Shown: one piece after another, positions 1-13,000 of the stretch
Layout: each line of letters starts with the position of its first letter
Numbering within the stretch: the first letter of the stretch is position 1
Source of the DNA: Choristoneura fumiferana
Lineage: Eukaryota; Arthropoda; Insecta; Lepidoptera; Tortricidae
NCBI RefSeq assembly: GCF_025370935.1
Contig: NC_133490.1
Coordinates: 1,063,547 to 1,127,546, forward strand
Direction: 5' to 3'
DNA: 64,000 bases
Translations under genes and position numbers: made by a program
Notes under the pieces: generated by a model
The model's input: the letters and a program-made list of their open reading frames with translations, nothing else
What the model was told of the DNA's origin: nothing
The model's database searches: none

Positions 1-234
1 AGTTAGCAGGACCGTCGAGCCGACCGATCTCGAACTTCACGCCTTGCATGATCGAGAGCTCTATTTTTCCTCACTATTGCGATGAATTTGGAATATTATT
101 TAACGCTCTGCTACCATATTAAAATAATAACGTTAGCTTTCAATATGAGTTTATTTAGAAGAGTGACGTACACATGGATGACAAGCAATCAATGCAGAAG
201 AAGAATAAAAATACAAAGTAAAACCTTATTCTTA

Positions 235-426
235 ACAGATACTAGGTAGCGGATAAACATAACTTACATAGATAATTAAATACATACATACTTAAATACA
301 TATTAAACATCCAAGACCCGAGAGCAAACATTCAAATTATTCATACAAATATCTGCCCCGGCCGGGAATCGAACCCGGGACCTCAAGCTTAGTAGTCAGG
401 TTCTCTAACCACTTGGCCATCCGGTC
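235..426 (-). mobile_element. tRNA-derived SINE, 3'-truncated
   Basis: On the minus strand a tRNA-like head with A box TGGCCAAGTGGTTAGA and B box GGTTCGATTCC is followed by the body also seen at 47665-47940 (CTCGGGTCTTGGATGTTTAA). It lacks the last third of that copy. Confidence 0.82.
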
Positions 427-3196
427 GTCGATCACATCGATCCTCATCTCAACTCATCTCATCTCGGTTATCTTTCAGCTATGTCGGTGACTTTAGTTCT
501 TCAGTGAATTTCCGTAGCCCAAATTCAATCACGCAAAGATAATCCAAGAATAGCTCTCTCCATAGCTTGTTGCGTGACTCTGAGCCACTCCAAAGCGCCA
601 ACAGTCAAGGCCCTTCAATCAATCAAAAAAAGAAATAAAAAACTTTATAGCGTAAACAAACTTTAGATAAAAACTTTAAAAGAAAAAACTAAATATGTTC
701 TGAGCTTGCGAGCGAGTTTATCAGTCGGGACCCTAGAACATTAGTTAAAAATATGTGACACAATAATAATTAAAGTACTTGGGATGCGTGTCATAGTGTA
801 TCTACTATGTTACGCACATTACTCGGCGGTAGGTACAGTCAAGGAATATAATTCATGGGCCACATGGAAGCTTTTCAAACGAAAAGTCATTACGACTTTC
901 CTTGTTAATTAATGCTATGCCGCTATGACGTTTACTGTGAAATGGTTCCATGGTGCCCAATGAATTAAACTCCTTGACCGTACGTACTCAAAACCATTCA
1001 TGAAGATAGAAATAGATATGAATTATTTTCTCGCGCGGGTAATGATTTCTGGCGACAAAATTTTTAGGAACCTGTCTTGACTTTAAAGGTAGCTTATATA
1101 GTCACTCTAAATTAAAGAGTTTGTGTCGGTATTAAACTAGTTTTCGAATAAATGCTAATAAAACGAAACAAAACCTGTGCTTTAAGCAGGTTTTGCTCAA
1201 AAAAAAATCAAAATCATACCAACGCTCGTTAGTGGTAGAGAGGAATGAGAAAATGGGTGTTTTTATTTTTATAAGACAAAACTAACGTAATTGTCAGTGT
1301 TAATTATTGTGAAACTACCCTGCACCTATTAAGAAACAAGCTAAAATTAATAACGTCACGTAAAACCAACACTGTTTGTGTCAATATCTGGTTAAAGTCA
1401 AGTTACACGAAATGACAGAACGACCCATATACCTACTGTAAGTGATTTTTATCATACTTTGACGTGCACACTTTTATTTAAGCCTGCGGGCTACTTCAAG
1501 ACCATTTTTTTAGCCTTTATAATTTTTAAATTGGGTAACATCTGAAATACGTAATCTCAAATACCTATTCTAAGCTATAAATACATAATTTGTAGTTTTT
1601 TTCTTCGTTTTAATGATATTCATACGCAAACATAAAAAATACTCTCCTGTAAAATTGGTCAAAATGTAATTACCTAGTACAAGTATGAACTAGGGTATCG
1701 ATATACACACACAGGCCAAAATATAACTCTCCTTCTGGGCTTCGACGCAGTCGTCGGGTAACAAGGAGACACTGCAAATTAGCGTACAATAATAGTATTT
1801 TATGCAACAGTTCTATAACAGGGTTCAAAAAAGGTGAGTGGGGTGAATTACGATGTGAGCTTTAGCGACCATCGTAAGAAAAAGACGGCACGAGCTTTTT
1901 TTGACTTACTTATACAACGTTGCATACAATACTTTTTCTTCGGCTGGGTGCTTATTAATTACAATAGGTACAAAATTAGAGGTGAGAAATATGAAAATGT
2001 CAAAATTTGCCCCAGTTAAAGTTTGTTTTTTGATTAACGTTTAATTGCCTGTGACGATGCAGGCTATGGATTATGTTCGGAAAGTTTTTATTCTGTAGGT
2101 ATAAAAACCATATCAAATATGTAACTGGCTTGCGAATGGCTGGCGTACGAATTAAGAAAAAAAAGTAGGTAAGTGGTTGAGGTATCGTTTTAGCAACATT
2201 ACGATACAGTGCTGTTATGGGGAATAGACCATATAGACTTTTCCAGAATCTTGTTATGTATGCTGTTATATTACTGTTCGTGATTAAGTAAATCAGAGAT
2301 TACAGTATAGGATTAGAAAAACCATTTTACGCAATCAATTTGCGTCGCGTTGCTTGATGAGTGACGACTCTATTGTCCGATAATTACAGTTATTAGTAGG
2401 TACAATTATGAGCAATATCACGGCCAGTGAAGACTGAGTATTTTTTTATAACTTTTTTAACCATGACCCCTAAATTAATCTTCTTTTGTCTAATTACTTA
2501 CCTGTCAATCTCTTTGTAGGTACTTTGCGGTACAATCAGTCAGACCTGATAAATGGGTCAATCAACTATTTTACCGACACTTTTGGCTTTGGCGTCTCCT
2601 GCGTTACCAAAATTGTCTCTGGCGTTACCAAAAAATCGTACTTCCAACAAGATATTTCACGGTTTAATAGCTTAAACTTACGTAGGATGGCATGTATTCA
2701 TGTACACCATCTATTAAATTACAGAAAAAACATGTTTACTTACAAAAATCTGCAATTGTTTGAAAAATGTCGCGGACAGATTAGTGTCGGTAAAAAAGTT
2801 GATTGGCCCAAATACCCCATCTTGACCGTCTCTGCTTTGCCTAAAATAAAGTAAAAAGTATGACTCAGAAATTAAGTCTTTCGTTCTTGCAGCCATATCG
2901 AAAAATATAAAAATAATTTTGCCCACTTAAATTCTTTGAAATGGGCAAAATGAAAAATGTACATAATTATGCATGAACGTGTGAATATTTATTGCGTATA
3001 ATATAAAACACGTGAAATCAACAGTTACAAGGTGCACTTATCCTATAAAGTACTTAACCTTTAAGTTTAGGTAGGCCCTTTTTTGTCGTACGCACAAAAA
3101 ACGCACTGACTATTTTTATGTCGCCATTTAGTAATAAGGTACATTCCTTACCTACAACTGTATACTTGATCCAAGCAAAAAGAAAGAGCAAAAGTA
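427..3196. other. No gene seen
   Basis: AT-rich DNA. Apart from the MITE at 833-983 only small hairpins were noticed (AAAACCTG/CAGGTTTT at about 1164, TTTTGCCCA/TGGGCAAAA at about 2918). The short open frames, including 2486-2854, have no recognisable domain. Confidence 0.6.
833..983. mobile_element. Tc1-like MITE, GTACAGTC ends
   Basis: Left GTACAGTCAAGGAATATAAT and right, reversed, GTACGGTCAAGGAGTTTAAT. TA plus CAGTC ends suggest a Tc1/mariner-type target; this is an inference. Confidence 0.7.
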
Positions 3197-3337
3197 GTAC
3201 AGTCGAACAAATTGAATCATGGCCCAGGGTGGAACCTTTTATTAAATCAATTTCACTATGATTTCCCAGACAAAAATATTAGATGTCAACATGACATTAC
3301 TAGCACAAAGGTCATGATTCAATTTCTTCGACTGTAC
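3197..3337. mobile_element. Tc1-like MITE, GTACAGTC ends
   Basis: GTACAGTCGAACAAATTGAA on the left matches GTACAGTCGAAGAAATTGAA at the right end reversed, so arms are nearly perfect for at least 20 bp. Confidence 0.75.
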
Positions 3338-4390
3338 AGTCGGAGTAAAAAAAGGTTCGTCACCCTAAGCTCTATTTTCCTTTGCTCAGTATGAGCGCTA
3401 ATCTGCTTTACCGATTGAGTAGGACATACTGCGTCAACCTGTCAGCCTGCTAAACATAATCAGGTGACCATAGCAACCCTACAACTACACCTTGGCACTG
3501 ACAAACACTGACAATTAAATAGAACATTAATTGATTAAAACTTTTACGAAGTTGTTTATTAAAAAGGTTTTGTATTGATATGAAACTAGATATATGTTAG
3601 AGGTGTATACTATTTTGACCCTTGTTATCATGCCAAGTAAGTATAATTATGGATATATGATTTATTAACAGAAAAGCACAGAGTTATAACACATATACAA
3701 AATTAATAATAGTATAATTTGATATGCACTTGTCTACTTAGTACTTTGGTTTCAAAACGTACCTAAGAGTCTATGACTTTGTAAAGGAATCAATTTACGA
3801 GTATGACAGTTATGTCGAAGGTTTTCCTACCCCCACTGTACATAGGTATTGTTGTGATGTACACTTGTGCCTTTTCATTTAATCGCGGCAATTTTCCGCA
3901 TTTCGATATTTTAGATAATATGTTTTCGTTCTCAGTTGGTTATTTAACCTTTATAGCTCTATTAAATATGCATATTCCATCTCCATAATTGTAAAATTAA
4001 ACAAAAAGGTTTTTTTTATTCGTCCGCTTTAAAATTATTGTTTCTAGATTCGCGTCTAGTCAAACAATAACAATTGATTCGACCAATGAACCACTCGCAA
4101 ATCAATCAGGAAGTAGTTTTGCTGTTAAATAAAAAAGGTGATTGGCTAAATGGCCACATAACTAGCCTATAACACAATACAACGTGTTTCGCGGAATAGA
4201 ATTTGTACAGTCATCATCAGCAACATCTAACAGTTGTACAGTCAACACAACAAAGCGTGCATAATAAAATATTTAATATGACTCTATTTCTACGGCCGGT
4301 GTCAGATTATATTTCACCATGCGTCTTGACAAATATAAATTTACTAGCTTTTGCCATACATGGATGGATGGATGGAAGTATGGATTTTTA
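3338..4390. other. No gene seen
   Basis: AT-rich, no coding or repeat structure that I could support; ends in a short ATGG run at about 4362. Confidence 0.55.
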
Positions 4391-4638
4391 ACCTCCGACG
4401 CAAAAAGTGTTATAAGTTTGACCGCTATGTGTGTCTGTGTGTGTGTCTTTCTGTGGCAACGTAGCTCTTAAACAGGTGGACCGATTTAAATGCGGTTTTT
4501 TTTATTTGAAAGCAGATTTTCTAGCGATGGTTCTTAGACATCTTTTATCAAAATCGGTTCAGCCGTTTTTGAGATAATGAACTTTAAAATGACGATGTCG
4601 GGGGTTTTCCAACTTTTTATTAGGTTAGGTTATTTTTC
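4391..4638 (+). repeat. R6 repeat
   Basis: Contains GTGTTATAAGTTTGACCGC, a GT run, GGACCGATTTAAATGCGGTT and TTTTATCAAAATCGGTTCAG. Confidence 0.75.
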
Positions 4639-4699
4639 TTATTTTTATGTGTTTTATACCAATTAGCGTTAACGCACTTAGCGTTGATGTCTTTTGCCT

Positions 4700-5000
4700 A
4701 CAAGCTTTTATTTAGTTTCACCTGTCCCGTTGTCTGTCTGTAGGCAAAACTTGCAAGTTAAATTCGACCAACTTTCAGTAGTCGGATTGACTTGAAATCT
4801 GGCATACTTATGTAAATAGTAAATTGTGTAACAATACAATAATCGGTAGTGACATCCTGGTAGTCCGGCCAGGATCGTCGCCGCAGAACGGAACTCTTTA
4901 ACGGTTAATGGCGTCGACTTGAAATTTGGTCAGCAAATGTAGTTTGGATGACAATGCAAGTCGGCAAAAAGTACAGTCAGCAAAAAAAGGTTGTATTCAA
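4700..5000 (+). repeat. R5 repeat
   Basis: ACAAGCTTTTATTTAGTTTC, GACATCCTGGTAGTCCGGCC and a GGTTGTATT end. Copies are at 9379-9703 and 21357-21672, and a fragment at 5011-5120. Confidence 0.78.
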
Positions 5001-5136
5001 ATTTAACTTATTTACAAGCTTTTATTTAACTTGTGCTGTCTGTAGTTTTTGCTGGGTCAAATCTTGCTAGTTCATTTTGACCCAATTCCATGGTCGGATA
5101 ATATTGACTTGTAAGATTAATGGGCAAAAATGTATG

Positions 5137-5272
5137 GTACAGTCAACGTCATAAATAAGTGATCATTTCTGTACCTTGTCGCTTTCAGTCGTTACACAAT
5201 TTCGTATGGCTTTTAAAGCCGTTAAAGTGAGAAGGTACAAAAGTGGTCACTTATTTATAACGTTGACTGTAC
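5137..5272. mobile_element. Tc1-like MITE, GTACAGTC ends
   Basis: Arms GTACAGTCAACGTCATAAAT (left) and GTACAGTCAACGTTATAAAT (right, reversed), 136 bp overall. Confidence 0.77.
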
Positions 5273-5387
5273 CCAGCCCAATCACCAATAGAATTAGAAC
5301 GTATGTAGGCTTATTGATCCCACTATTTGCTGTAATTGTTATTATGGCGACTAGACTGTGAAGGCTGGGAGAAAAACGAATAGGTGT

Positions 5388-5559
5388 AGTGTAAGTTTTC
5401 GGTTACAAAATAAGTCTCGATCGCGTTCGCGTTTCTCAATTTGTATGCAAACACGAACAGCGCCTCTAGCGGAACGTTTGCGATGTTCGTGTTTCCATAC
5501 AAATTGAGATTTTAACGCGAACGCGATCGAGACGTATTTTGTAACCGAAAACTTACACT
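5388..5559. mobile_element. Foldback MITE
   Basis: AGTGTAAGTTTTCGGTTACA, reversed and repeated at the right end; the arms continue with TCTCGATCGCGTTCGCGTT. Confidence 0.78.
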
Positions 5560-5718
5560 AACTAGGGGCATAGGATATATGGAAAATAGCATTGCAACGC
5601 CTGCCGCGGAGCACAGCTAGTGTAGTAATAGACGTTGTGTGTGTATTTGAAGGATGATAACTCTTCTCCGGGGTTTTTGAAGTTTGTCCCCGTATTAGAA
5701 ATGAAGCTTATGTAACTA

Positions 5719-6094
5719 TGAACTAAAATAATTTCCATGCTCACCCGCGACCTTACCATAGCTAAGCTTATGCAAAATATGCGTGTTCATGCAGTTCCTT
5801 CACCTCCACACTGTAAGAACACACACAAATCACACAAACCCATCTATCACCACCACCACACTACACTGACGCGTTTCGAACTCAACCAGAGCTCATCTTC
5901 AGAGTGACACAACCGTACACCATGCTACCAGTTGTTAGACAAGTCTAATCTAACGGTTGTGGTGATAGATGGGTTTGTGTGATTTGTGTGTGTTCTTACA
6001 GTGTGGAGGTGGAGGAACTGCATGAACACGCATATTTTGCATAAGCTTAGCTATCGTAAGGTCGCGGGTGAGCAAGGAAATTATTTTAGTTCAT
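5719..6094. repeat. 376-bp large inverted repeat
   Basis: The left arm begins ATGAACTAAAATAATTTCC and includes CACCCGCGACCTTACCATAG; the right arm repeats over 100 bases of it in reverse. The centre holds ACGCGTTTCGAACTCAACC. A left-arm-only relative is at 45524-45690. Confidence 0.75.
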
Positions 6095-6511
6095 TGATAT
6101 GGTATGGACCTCCGCAAAGTAACGCCTGATTCAATAAATTACTTATGTAACTAGCTTTCAAGTGGTAGGTATACACGAGATTTGTATTGGTTATAACGGC
6201 CAATTTGCCCATCATCTTTGGTATGCAATGTAAGTTGGCTGGCAATGTAAGGACAGTCCACAATAAGTAAAGTCACCTAAAAAAGCTTATATTAAAAATG
6301 ATATCTACGTTAAAAAACCTCATTGAGCGATACAAAAAGACTGCGTCTAGTCGTGTATGGTATGTTCAATACCTACAAATGATAAAAGAGTAAGCTAGGC
6401 TTAACTGGTTTGGTCTTGTCGGAGTCAGTTTAACCCGGAAAAGATAATTCCAAACACTTTTTATTCTTTTGCGATAAATTATACAGCATGCAAAAAAAAC
6501 TCTGTAGGTTC

Positions 6512-6872
6512 ATTTGAAAAAAATCAGGATGGTAGTAAGTATATCAAACTTACAAGGAAAACTATAGCGGTTAAGTTTTCTTGAGAATTAATAGTAGTTT
6601 AAGGGGCTGTTTCACCACCCACTGATTAGTGTTAACTGGCGGTTAGGTGTGATGCCGTCTCTATTTGTTTTGTTTGAATAGACGGAGATGGCATCACATT
6701 TAACCGTCGGTTAACGCTAATCAATGGATGGTGAAACAGCCCCTAAGAGTAAATAGCAGCCTAAGGTTTATACCTAAACTTGGAATATACGAAATCCTTA
6801 GAAAAATATTACTTATTTTTTTCGTAAGGAACCCTATTTCGGGCGTGTCCGACACGCTCTTGGCCGGTTTTT
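6512..6872 (-). repeat. R1 fragment interrupted by a 141-bp MITE
   Basis: Minus-strand R1 from the GGATGGTAGTAAGTATATCA region to CTTGGCCGGTTTT. The flanks of the MITE at 6603 join into TAGTTTAAGAGTAAATAGC, as in intact R1. Confidence 0.82.
6603..6743. mobile_element. PIF/Harbinger-like MITE, 141 bp
   Basis: Arms begin GGGGCTGTTTCACCA. The target duplication TAA (6600-6602, 6744-6746) is confirmed by intact R1, which has a single TAA there. Confidence 0.85.
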
Positions 6873-7027
6873 TTTTTGCTTTGTTAGTGCTGTTGGTGCT
6901 TCCACCGTTACAGCTTCTGACTTTGGAGGGCGTGCTCGGCAAGCCGGCACAACCGCTTCCGTGTTTGTCATGAACTAAAAGTTAATGTATTTATTGCAGG
7001 TCCACCTAAGCAGTCACACTGGTCTAA

Positions 7028-7048
7028 ATGAAGCAGTTTATAAAGCAG
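7028..7048 (+). CDS. Paralogue A, coding exon 1 (MKQFIKQ)
   Basis: This is a 21-nt coding exon, seven codons ending in CAG before a GT-A donor. An acceptor-like TTATTGCAG ends at 6999, so the exon probably starts at 7000 with 28 nt of 5' UTR and an untranslated exon upstream. Support comes from the phase-0 fit to exon 2 and from the same 21-nt exon in paralogue B. It is too short to call alone; transcript data would settle it. Confidence 0.65.
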
Positions 7049-10000
7049 GTATTAACACATTGTCTTCTACTAAGTAGCTATTGTATCAAGTTATATACTT
7101 GAAACGTTTAGATAATTAAATAAATGTAAACAAACTTCAGCTGCCAGCTACTGCCAGATTTGGTACATTCAAGGATTTTAAACATTTTACTTATCTATCA
7201 TTGTAATACAAACTAGACTAGTGTATTTCAATACAGAAATGTAAATGATTATAGTTAGACAGTTTAATGGAGGAATTTCAATCTTATTCAAGACACCAAT
7301 TGACGTTGTTTCGTTTACATTTAGTTAAATAGGTACTAAACCAACCCAAGTATAAGCGAGTTAACTTTTCCAACAAAATCTTATAAGGAGATTTGTTAAA
7401 AATTTTTACTTATCCAAACCAAGTAGTATACGCGAGTTAACTTTTCCAACAAAATCTTATAAGGAGATTTGTTAAAATTTTTACTTATCCAAACCAAGTA
7501 GTATACGCGAGTTAACTTTTCCAACAAAATCTTGTAAGGAGAATTGTTAAAATTTTTACTTATCCAAATCAAAGTAGTATAAGCGAGTTAACTTTTCCAA
7601 CAAAATCTTATAAGGAGATTTGTTAAAAAAATCCAAAGATTATTCATACAATCCCGCTCTGTTTATTAAAAGATGGACGCATTCAAATCAAAACCCTCCT
7701 GGGTAAGTTTGGTTTATTGGATAGCTTCACATGCCCGAAAGGCAAAGTGTCCCGAAGCAGAAGCCCCGCTGTGCCGGTCCATCAACTTAGTGGACCAAGA
7801 GGAATACGTACAGTCAAAACAGAAATATTATGTACTACGATACCAAGACGTCAAAAATTTCTATACACCTTTATGTCACTAACCACAAAATACGTACCTA
7901 TTTGGCGCTATAGCCTGTATAGATATTTATGCCTTGACTGTACGAGGAAGGTAGAGTCCCCACCTATCGTTGTAATGTAGTAATTCTTTTGCTCTTGGAC
8001 AGTTGTCACTCGAAAATGTACTCTATAACTGCTACTAACACCGCCGGAGGTGAGCCAGCTAGTAGAAATACGAGATATATGAATTATACGAGAGATATAT
8101 ACGAGATATATAGCTATTATGAACGTCTGGGTAAAATGGCACGTTTTATGCTCTCCTTGTACAATCTACTATTTTTAATTTGTGTATACTTATTATAGAG
8201 TCAGTGTACTACTTCTTGATGTAGAATAAAGTTTTGTCTAGTCTGTAATTTTTAATTAATGTCCATTCGTGTACCCTTCCAGGCGTTTGTGGTGAGCGGC
8301 GCGGCCCTCAATATCGCGGGGCACGGCTGCGCGCACGGGTACCCCGCCGTGCTGTTCGCGCAACTCAGCGATGCGCGCGCGCCGCTGCACCTTACTCCGA
8401 CCGACATATCCTGGATAGGTTAGTTGACAACATAATATTATCATGAATAACCCCATTTCTGACGAAGTTCGTAATGTCCAATTAATGCACTTCTCTATCA
8501 TTTTAGACTTTGTATGGACAGGTTTTCTGTACTCGGTCGTAAAAACCTGTAGTATGATGTCTAAGAAGGAAAAGTTACGTTATATCTGATTTATTGTCAC
8601 TTAGGTATTAACAGCCTTATTCATAAAAAATCCTTAATTGAGGTTTGATCGGTCTGTTACTTAGCAGACTGATTAAGCTTGTTAGACGGTTGTCAAGAAG
8701 TATGATTCATAAACGCTTGCTAGCAGTCTGCTAGTTGTTGAGCTGCTGATAGACGGATTAGACGCGTTATGTTGGCCACCTTGACAAATCAAAGACAAAA
8801 AATGGCCTAATCGATAATTTAAAAAAAAAATTGACAGCAGTGACAGCAAATTACCAGGAAAAAAAATAAAAAGCGAGATGTTTGTTTTCCCGCCATTTCC
8901 GATCCGCATGTTTATGTTGTGCAAAAAGCCATAATTATGTTAATCATCCTTATTTTTTTTTCATATTTATTGTTAATTTATTGTTGCTAATTTAGAGGAT
9001 TTTTAAATACAAATTCCTGAAATAAATTTTCCTGTTTTTTTTTAATCTGCGTAGCCCCTGCCTTCACTATAAATATCTTCGGTACCTATGGTTTTTTGCT
9101 CTAGTCAAAGTCAGCTGTTCAAACTTGTGGCGGCCATTTTGTGACTTAGCAGAGAGATAAAGGAGGGTCTACGGTCCTCTAACTTTAGCAGAGCCTTGAT
9201 CGACTGATTAGCGCTAACAGACGTTTATGAATCATGTTTTTTAGCATCGGGCCTTCAAGGAGCCTTCAAGGAGGCTCTAACTTTTATGAATAAGGCTGTA
9301 AGAATATAATAATAATAATGAGCCATTTATTTCGGACAGAATCTATGGAGGTTTATATAGTTATAATAATATTTATTTACAAGCTTTTATTTAGTTTCAC
9401 CTGTCCGCTACCTATTCCATTGTATGTATGTCTGTAGTCAAATCTTGCACGTTGAATTCGACCAACTTCCAGTGGCTGGGTTGACTTGAAATTTGGTATA
9501 CTTTATGTAAATTGCGTGACAATACAATAATCTGGTAGTAAACATCCTGGTAGGTAGTCCGGCCAGGAACGTCACCACAGGACGGAACTTTTCAACGGTT
9601 ACTGGCATCGACTTGAAATTTGATATGCAAATGTTTGGGTGACAATACAAGTAGGTACAGTCGACAAAAAGTAAAGACAACCAAAAAAAGCTTGTATTAA
9701 AAATATATTTTTTAACAAAAACTTATTTATTTTACCACTTTGTCGCGTAGTTGGCATACATACTCATTCAAAATTACCTACTCTCCGGCCGCGTGGTTCA
9801 ACAAACATTATGCTAAGCCATGGATGGACGGAGATGGCGAAACTATAAGGTTTCCTTATAGGACTAGGCAACCCTAAAAATTAAACAAAACCAGAATAAA
9901 GTAACTACACTACAGTGCGGCTTAATTGACCAGGAGATGTATGGGTCACATGAACCTTTATTTTCCATTATTAGGTTTTCCTACAACATACAATGTGTCT

Positions 10001-13000
10001 CTCTCTACCCTCTGGACAAATATAGGTATAGGACAGCGTCTCTTAACCTCGGTTCGCGACCCAAATTTGGGTCGCGGGTATTGTCTGATTAAAGCTTAGC
10101 AAAAATATTTCTTCTTATTTTTCTAATATTTTACTTTGACGTAGTTTTTTGCGGTATTTTAGGGTCATTTTGGGTCGCCAACCAAAAAGGTTAAGAACCG
10201 CTGGTACTTATAGTATTAGTGGGCTGTTTTCCGCAACTCGACGTCTAAGTGCGCCTATTTTGCGTGATTAGGCTGTAGGCACTATTCATGCCAGCTTAGC
10301 TCCTGGAGGAAGCCTAGCAGACCCTTCACGTTGCCGGTGATTTCCTGCAGTGACCCTGGTGATCCGAGGTGTAGTGCCCTGGACAAAGATAAATAGAATG
10401 TTGATTAGGGTATTTGTAACCTATATGTAAAGCCTTATACCAATTGCCAAAGTGTTAACGGAGAAATGACTGATTTACGATTTAGGTAATTCGGAATGTT
10501 TTTTTAATATTCATCTAATCAAATAATTTAGAATACTTAGGTAAAGGCCAAAGTCTTACAGCCTTATTCATAAAAAATCCTTAATTGAGGTTTGATCGGT
10601 CTGTTACTTAGCAGACTGATTAAGCTTGTTAGACGGTTGTCAAGAAGTATGATTCATAAACGCTTGCTAGCAGTCTGCTAGTTGTTGAGCCGCTGATAGA
10701 CTGATTAGACTCGTTATGTTGGCCACCTTGACAAATCAAAGACAAAAAATGGCCTAATCGATAATTAAAAAAAAAAAGTTGACAGCAGTGACAGCAAATT
10801 AGCAGGAAAAAAAAAAAAAAGCGAGAAGTTTGTTTTCCCGCCATTTCCGATCCGCATGTTTATGTTGTGCAAAAAGCCATAATTGTGTTAATCATCCTAT
10901 TTTTTTTTTCATACTTATTGTTAATTTATTGCTGCTAATTTAGAGGATTTTTAAATACAAATTCCTGAAAATATTTTTTCCTGGTTTTTTTTTTAATCTT
11001 TGCGTAACTTCACCCTTCACTAAAATATCTTCGGTATGGTTTTTTGCTCTTGTCAAAGTCAGCTGTTCAAACTTGTGGCGGCCATTTTGTGACTTAGCAG
11101 GGAGATAAAGGAGGGTCTACGGTCCGCTAACTTTAGCAGAGCCTTGATCGACTGATTAGCGCTAACAGACGTTTATGAATCATGTTTTTTAGCATCGGGC
11201 CTTCAAGGAGCCTTCAAGGAGGCTCTAACTTTTTATGAATAAGGCTGTTAGACTATTCCTGAGAAGGAACTCTATATACTCGGGTTTCGATTACTGTGCG
11301 GAGAATAGGTACATCTGCGAGTACGTTGTATATTTTCATTGACAGTCTACGAATAAATAATGGCAGTTTCAACATAGAATAAAGCTGCTTCGACTAGGCA
11401 ATTAGATTCTTACACAATATCTAAGTAAGTAGGTACTAATTTTAATCGCTGCCTGCGTGAAGACAATTATAACGGCACGCTATCAACAATGATGTAAGAA
11501 AAATACATCTGAGTTTTTTACAAAGAATCATTTAATTATCATATAATAGGGTCCATGCCAGTGAAGTCTCTTGGCGACGTGTTTGCCTTATAAAATGATG
11601 CTACCTAGGTATTAAGTTAGTTAATAATTGAATTAATAATATTGTAAATCTGTTTTAAAAAATATACATTTTACTAATCATACTAGGCAGGTTAATATGA
11701 AATAAAACATTAAATTAAAAAAATCAAAAACCCGGCTGCCAAAACTAAAAGGACGAAAATAAGCCTAGTGGTCTAGAACGCTGTTAAGTAGCTAATATAA
11801 AGTTCAACAGTGGCGGGACGCATTACTAAAAGTTTTTGAGCGTCGATTTAAATGGGTCCCGACTGTTGAACTTTAAATTAGCTACTTAACAGAGTTCTAG
11901 ACATTTTCTTCCTTTTAGCTTTGGCAGTCAGGTTTTTGATTATTTTTTTAATTTAATGTTTTATTTTACACTTTTTTGATATTTATGTGCAAATGGTATA
12001 TTAAAAGTATTATAACATATAAATATATTTAGAATGGGCTAATTATTAGTTTTCATTTGATACCCATATTGTTACAATACAAAATTGTTTTTTTTTATTC
12101 CTCCGCCATATTTTTTTTCGCAGACGCCATATTGAAATATTATATAGCCTATGTCACTTCGACAGTTATGACAAATCCAATGATACCTTATATGTTAAAA
12201 TCCGTCTGGCCGTTTAGGCTGCAGCGAGGACCAAAGAAATGGACATACATACCCACATAAATACATACCTACATACATACATACTCGTACATACATACAT
12301 ACGCTCGAAAAACATAACCCTCCTTCAGGCAGTCGGATAAAAATTGCATTATAGTGAGTAGAGTAACCAGGATAAAGCGCCTATAAGAATAAATCGGCAG
12401 TGTTGCACTGACACATCCGCTTTGTGTGTGTGTGTGTCAGAAGCCGCGTATCCACTAGAGGCAGCCTCGGGCCGAGCGGCTGCCTCGCTCCGAGCCCGCG
12501 CAAGTGGAGCCGCTGCCAAAGGCACGGCTCAGACTGAGGCTCCTTTGAGCACGGCCAAAAAACCGACAAAATATGGCTCGGCTCGAGGCTGCTCGGCCTG
12601 AGGCTGCTCTAATGGATACGCGGCTATTGATGCTGAGGACTAGTGTGTTACCGGCAGCCAAGCTTTTTAAGGGCTTTAACCTTAAAGTAACGTATTTCTA
12701 TAACTTAACCATGACAATAATTTAATTAATAAACTAGAATTCAGACTTTGCTAACTTTCTAACAAAATTATAATTGCCAGCAATGTACCTACAGCAAAGT
12801 AACTTGACAAGTCCAAAGTATCTGTCGGCTGTCATTTACACTTTCTTCTCAATTTACTTTGCTATACTTACATTGCTGGCAATTATAATTTTGTAAGAAC
12901 AAAGTCTGAATTTTAGTTTATTAAGGGGCTGTTTCACCATCCATTGATTAGTGTTAACTGACGGTTACATGTGATGCCGTCTCCGTCTATTCAAACAAAA

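Noticed and set aside
2486..2854. 122-codon plus-strand frame
   Set aside because: No domain, signal or splice context; in AT-rich DNA of this length such a frame can occur by chance.
7351..7630. CRISPR-like array
   Set aside because: Units are contiguous 75-bp tandem copies without unique spacers, in a eukaryotic intron.
12381..12661. Arg/Ser-rich minus-strand frames
   Set aside because: They lie in a GC-rich palindromic MITE.
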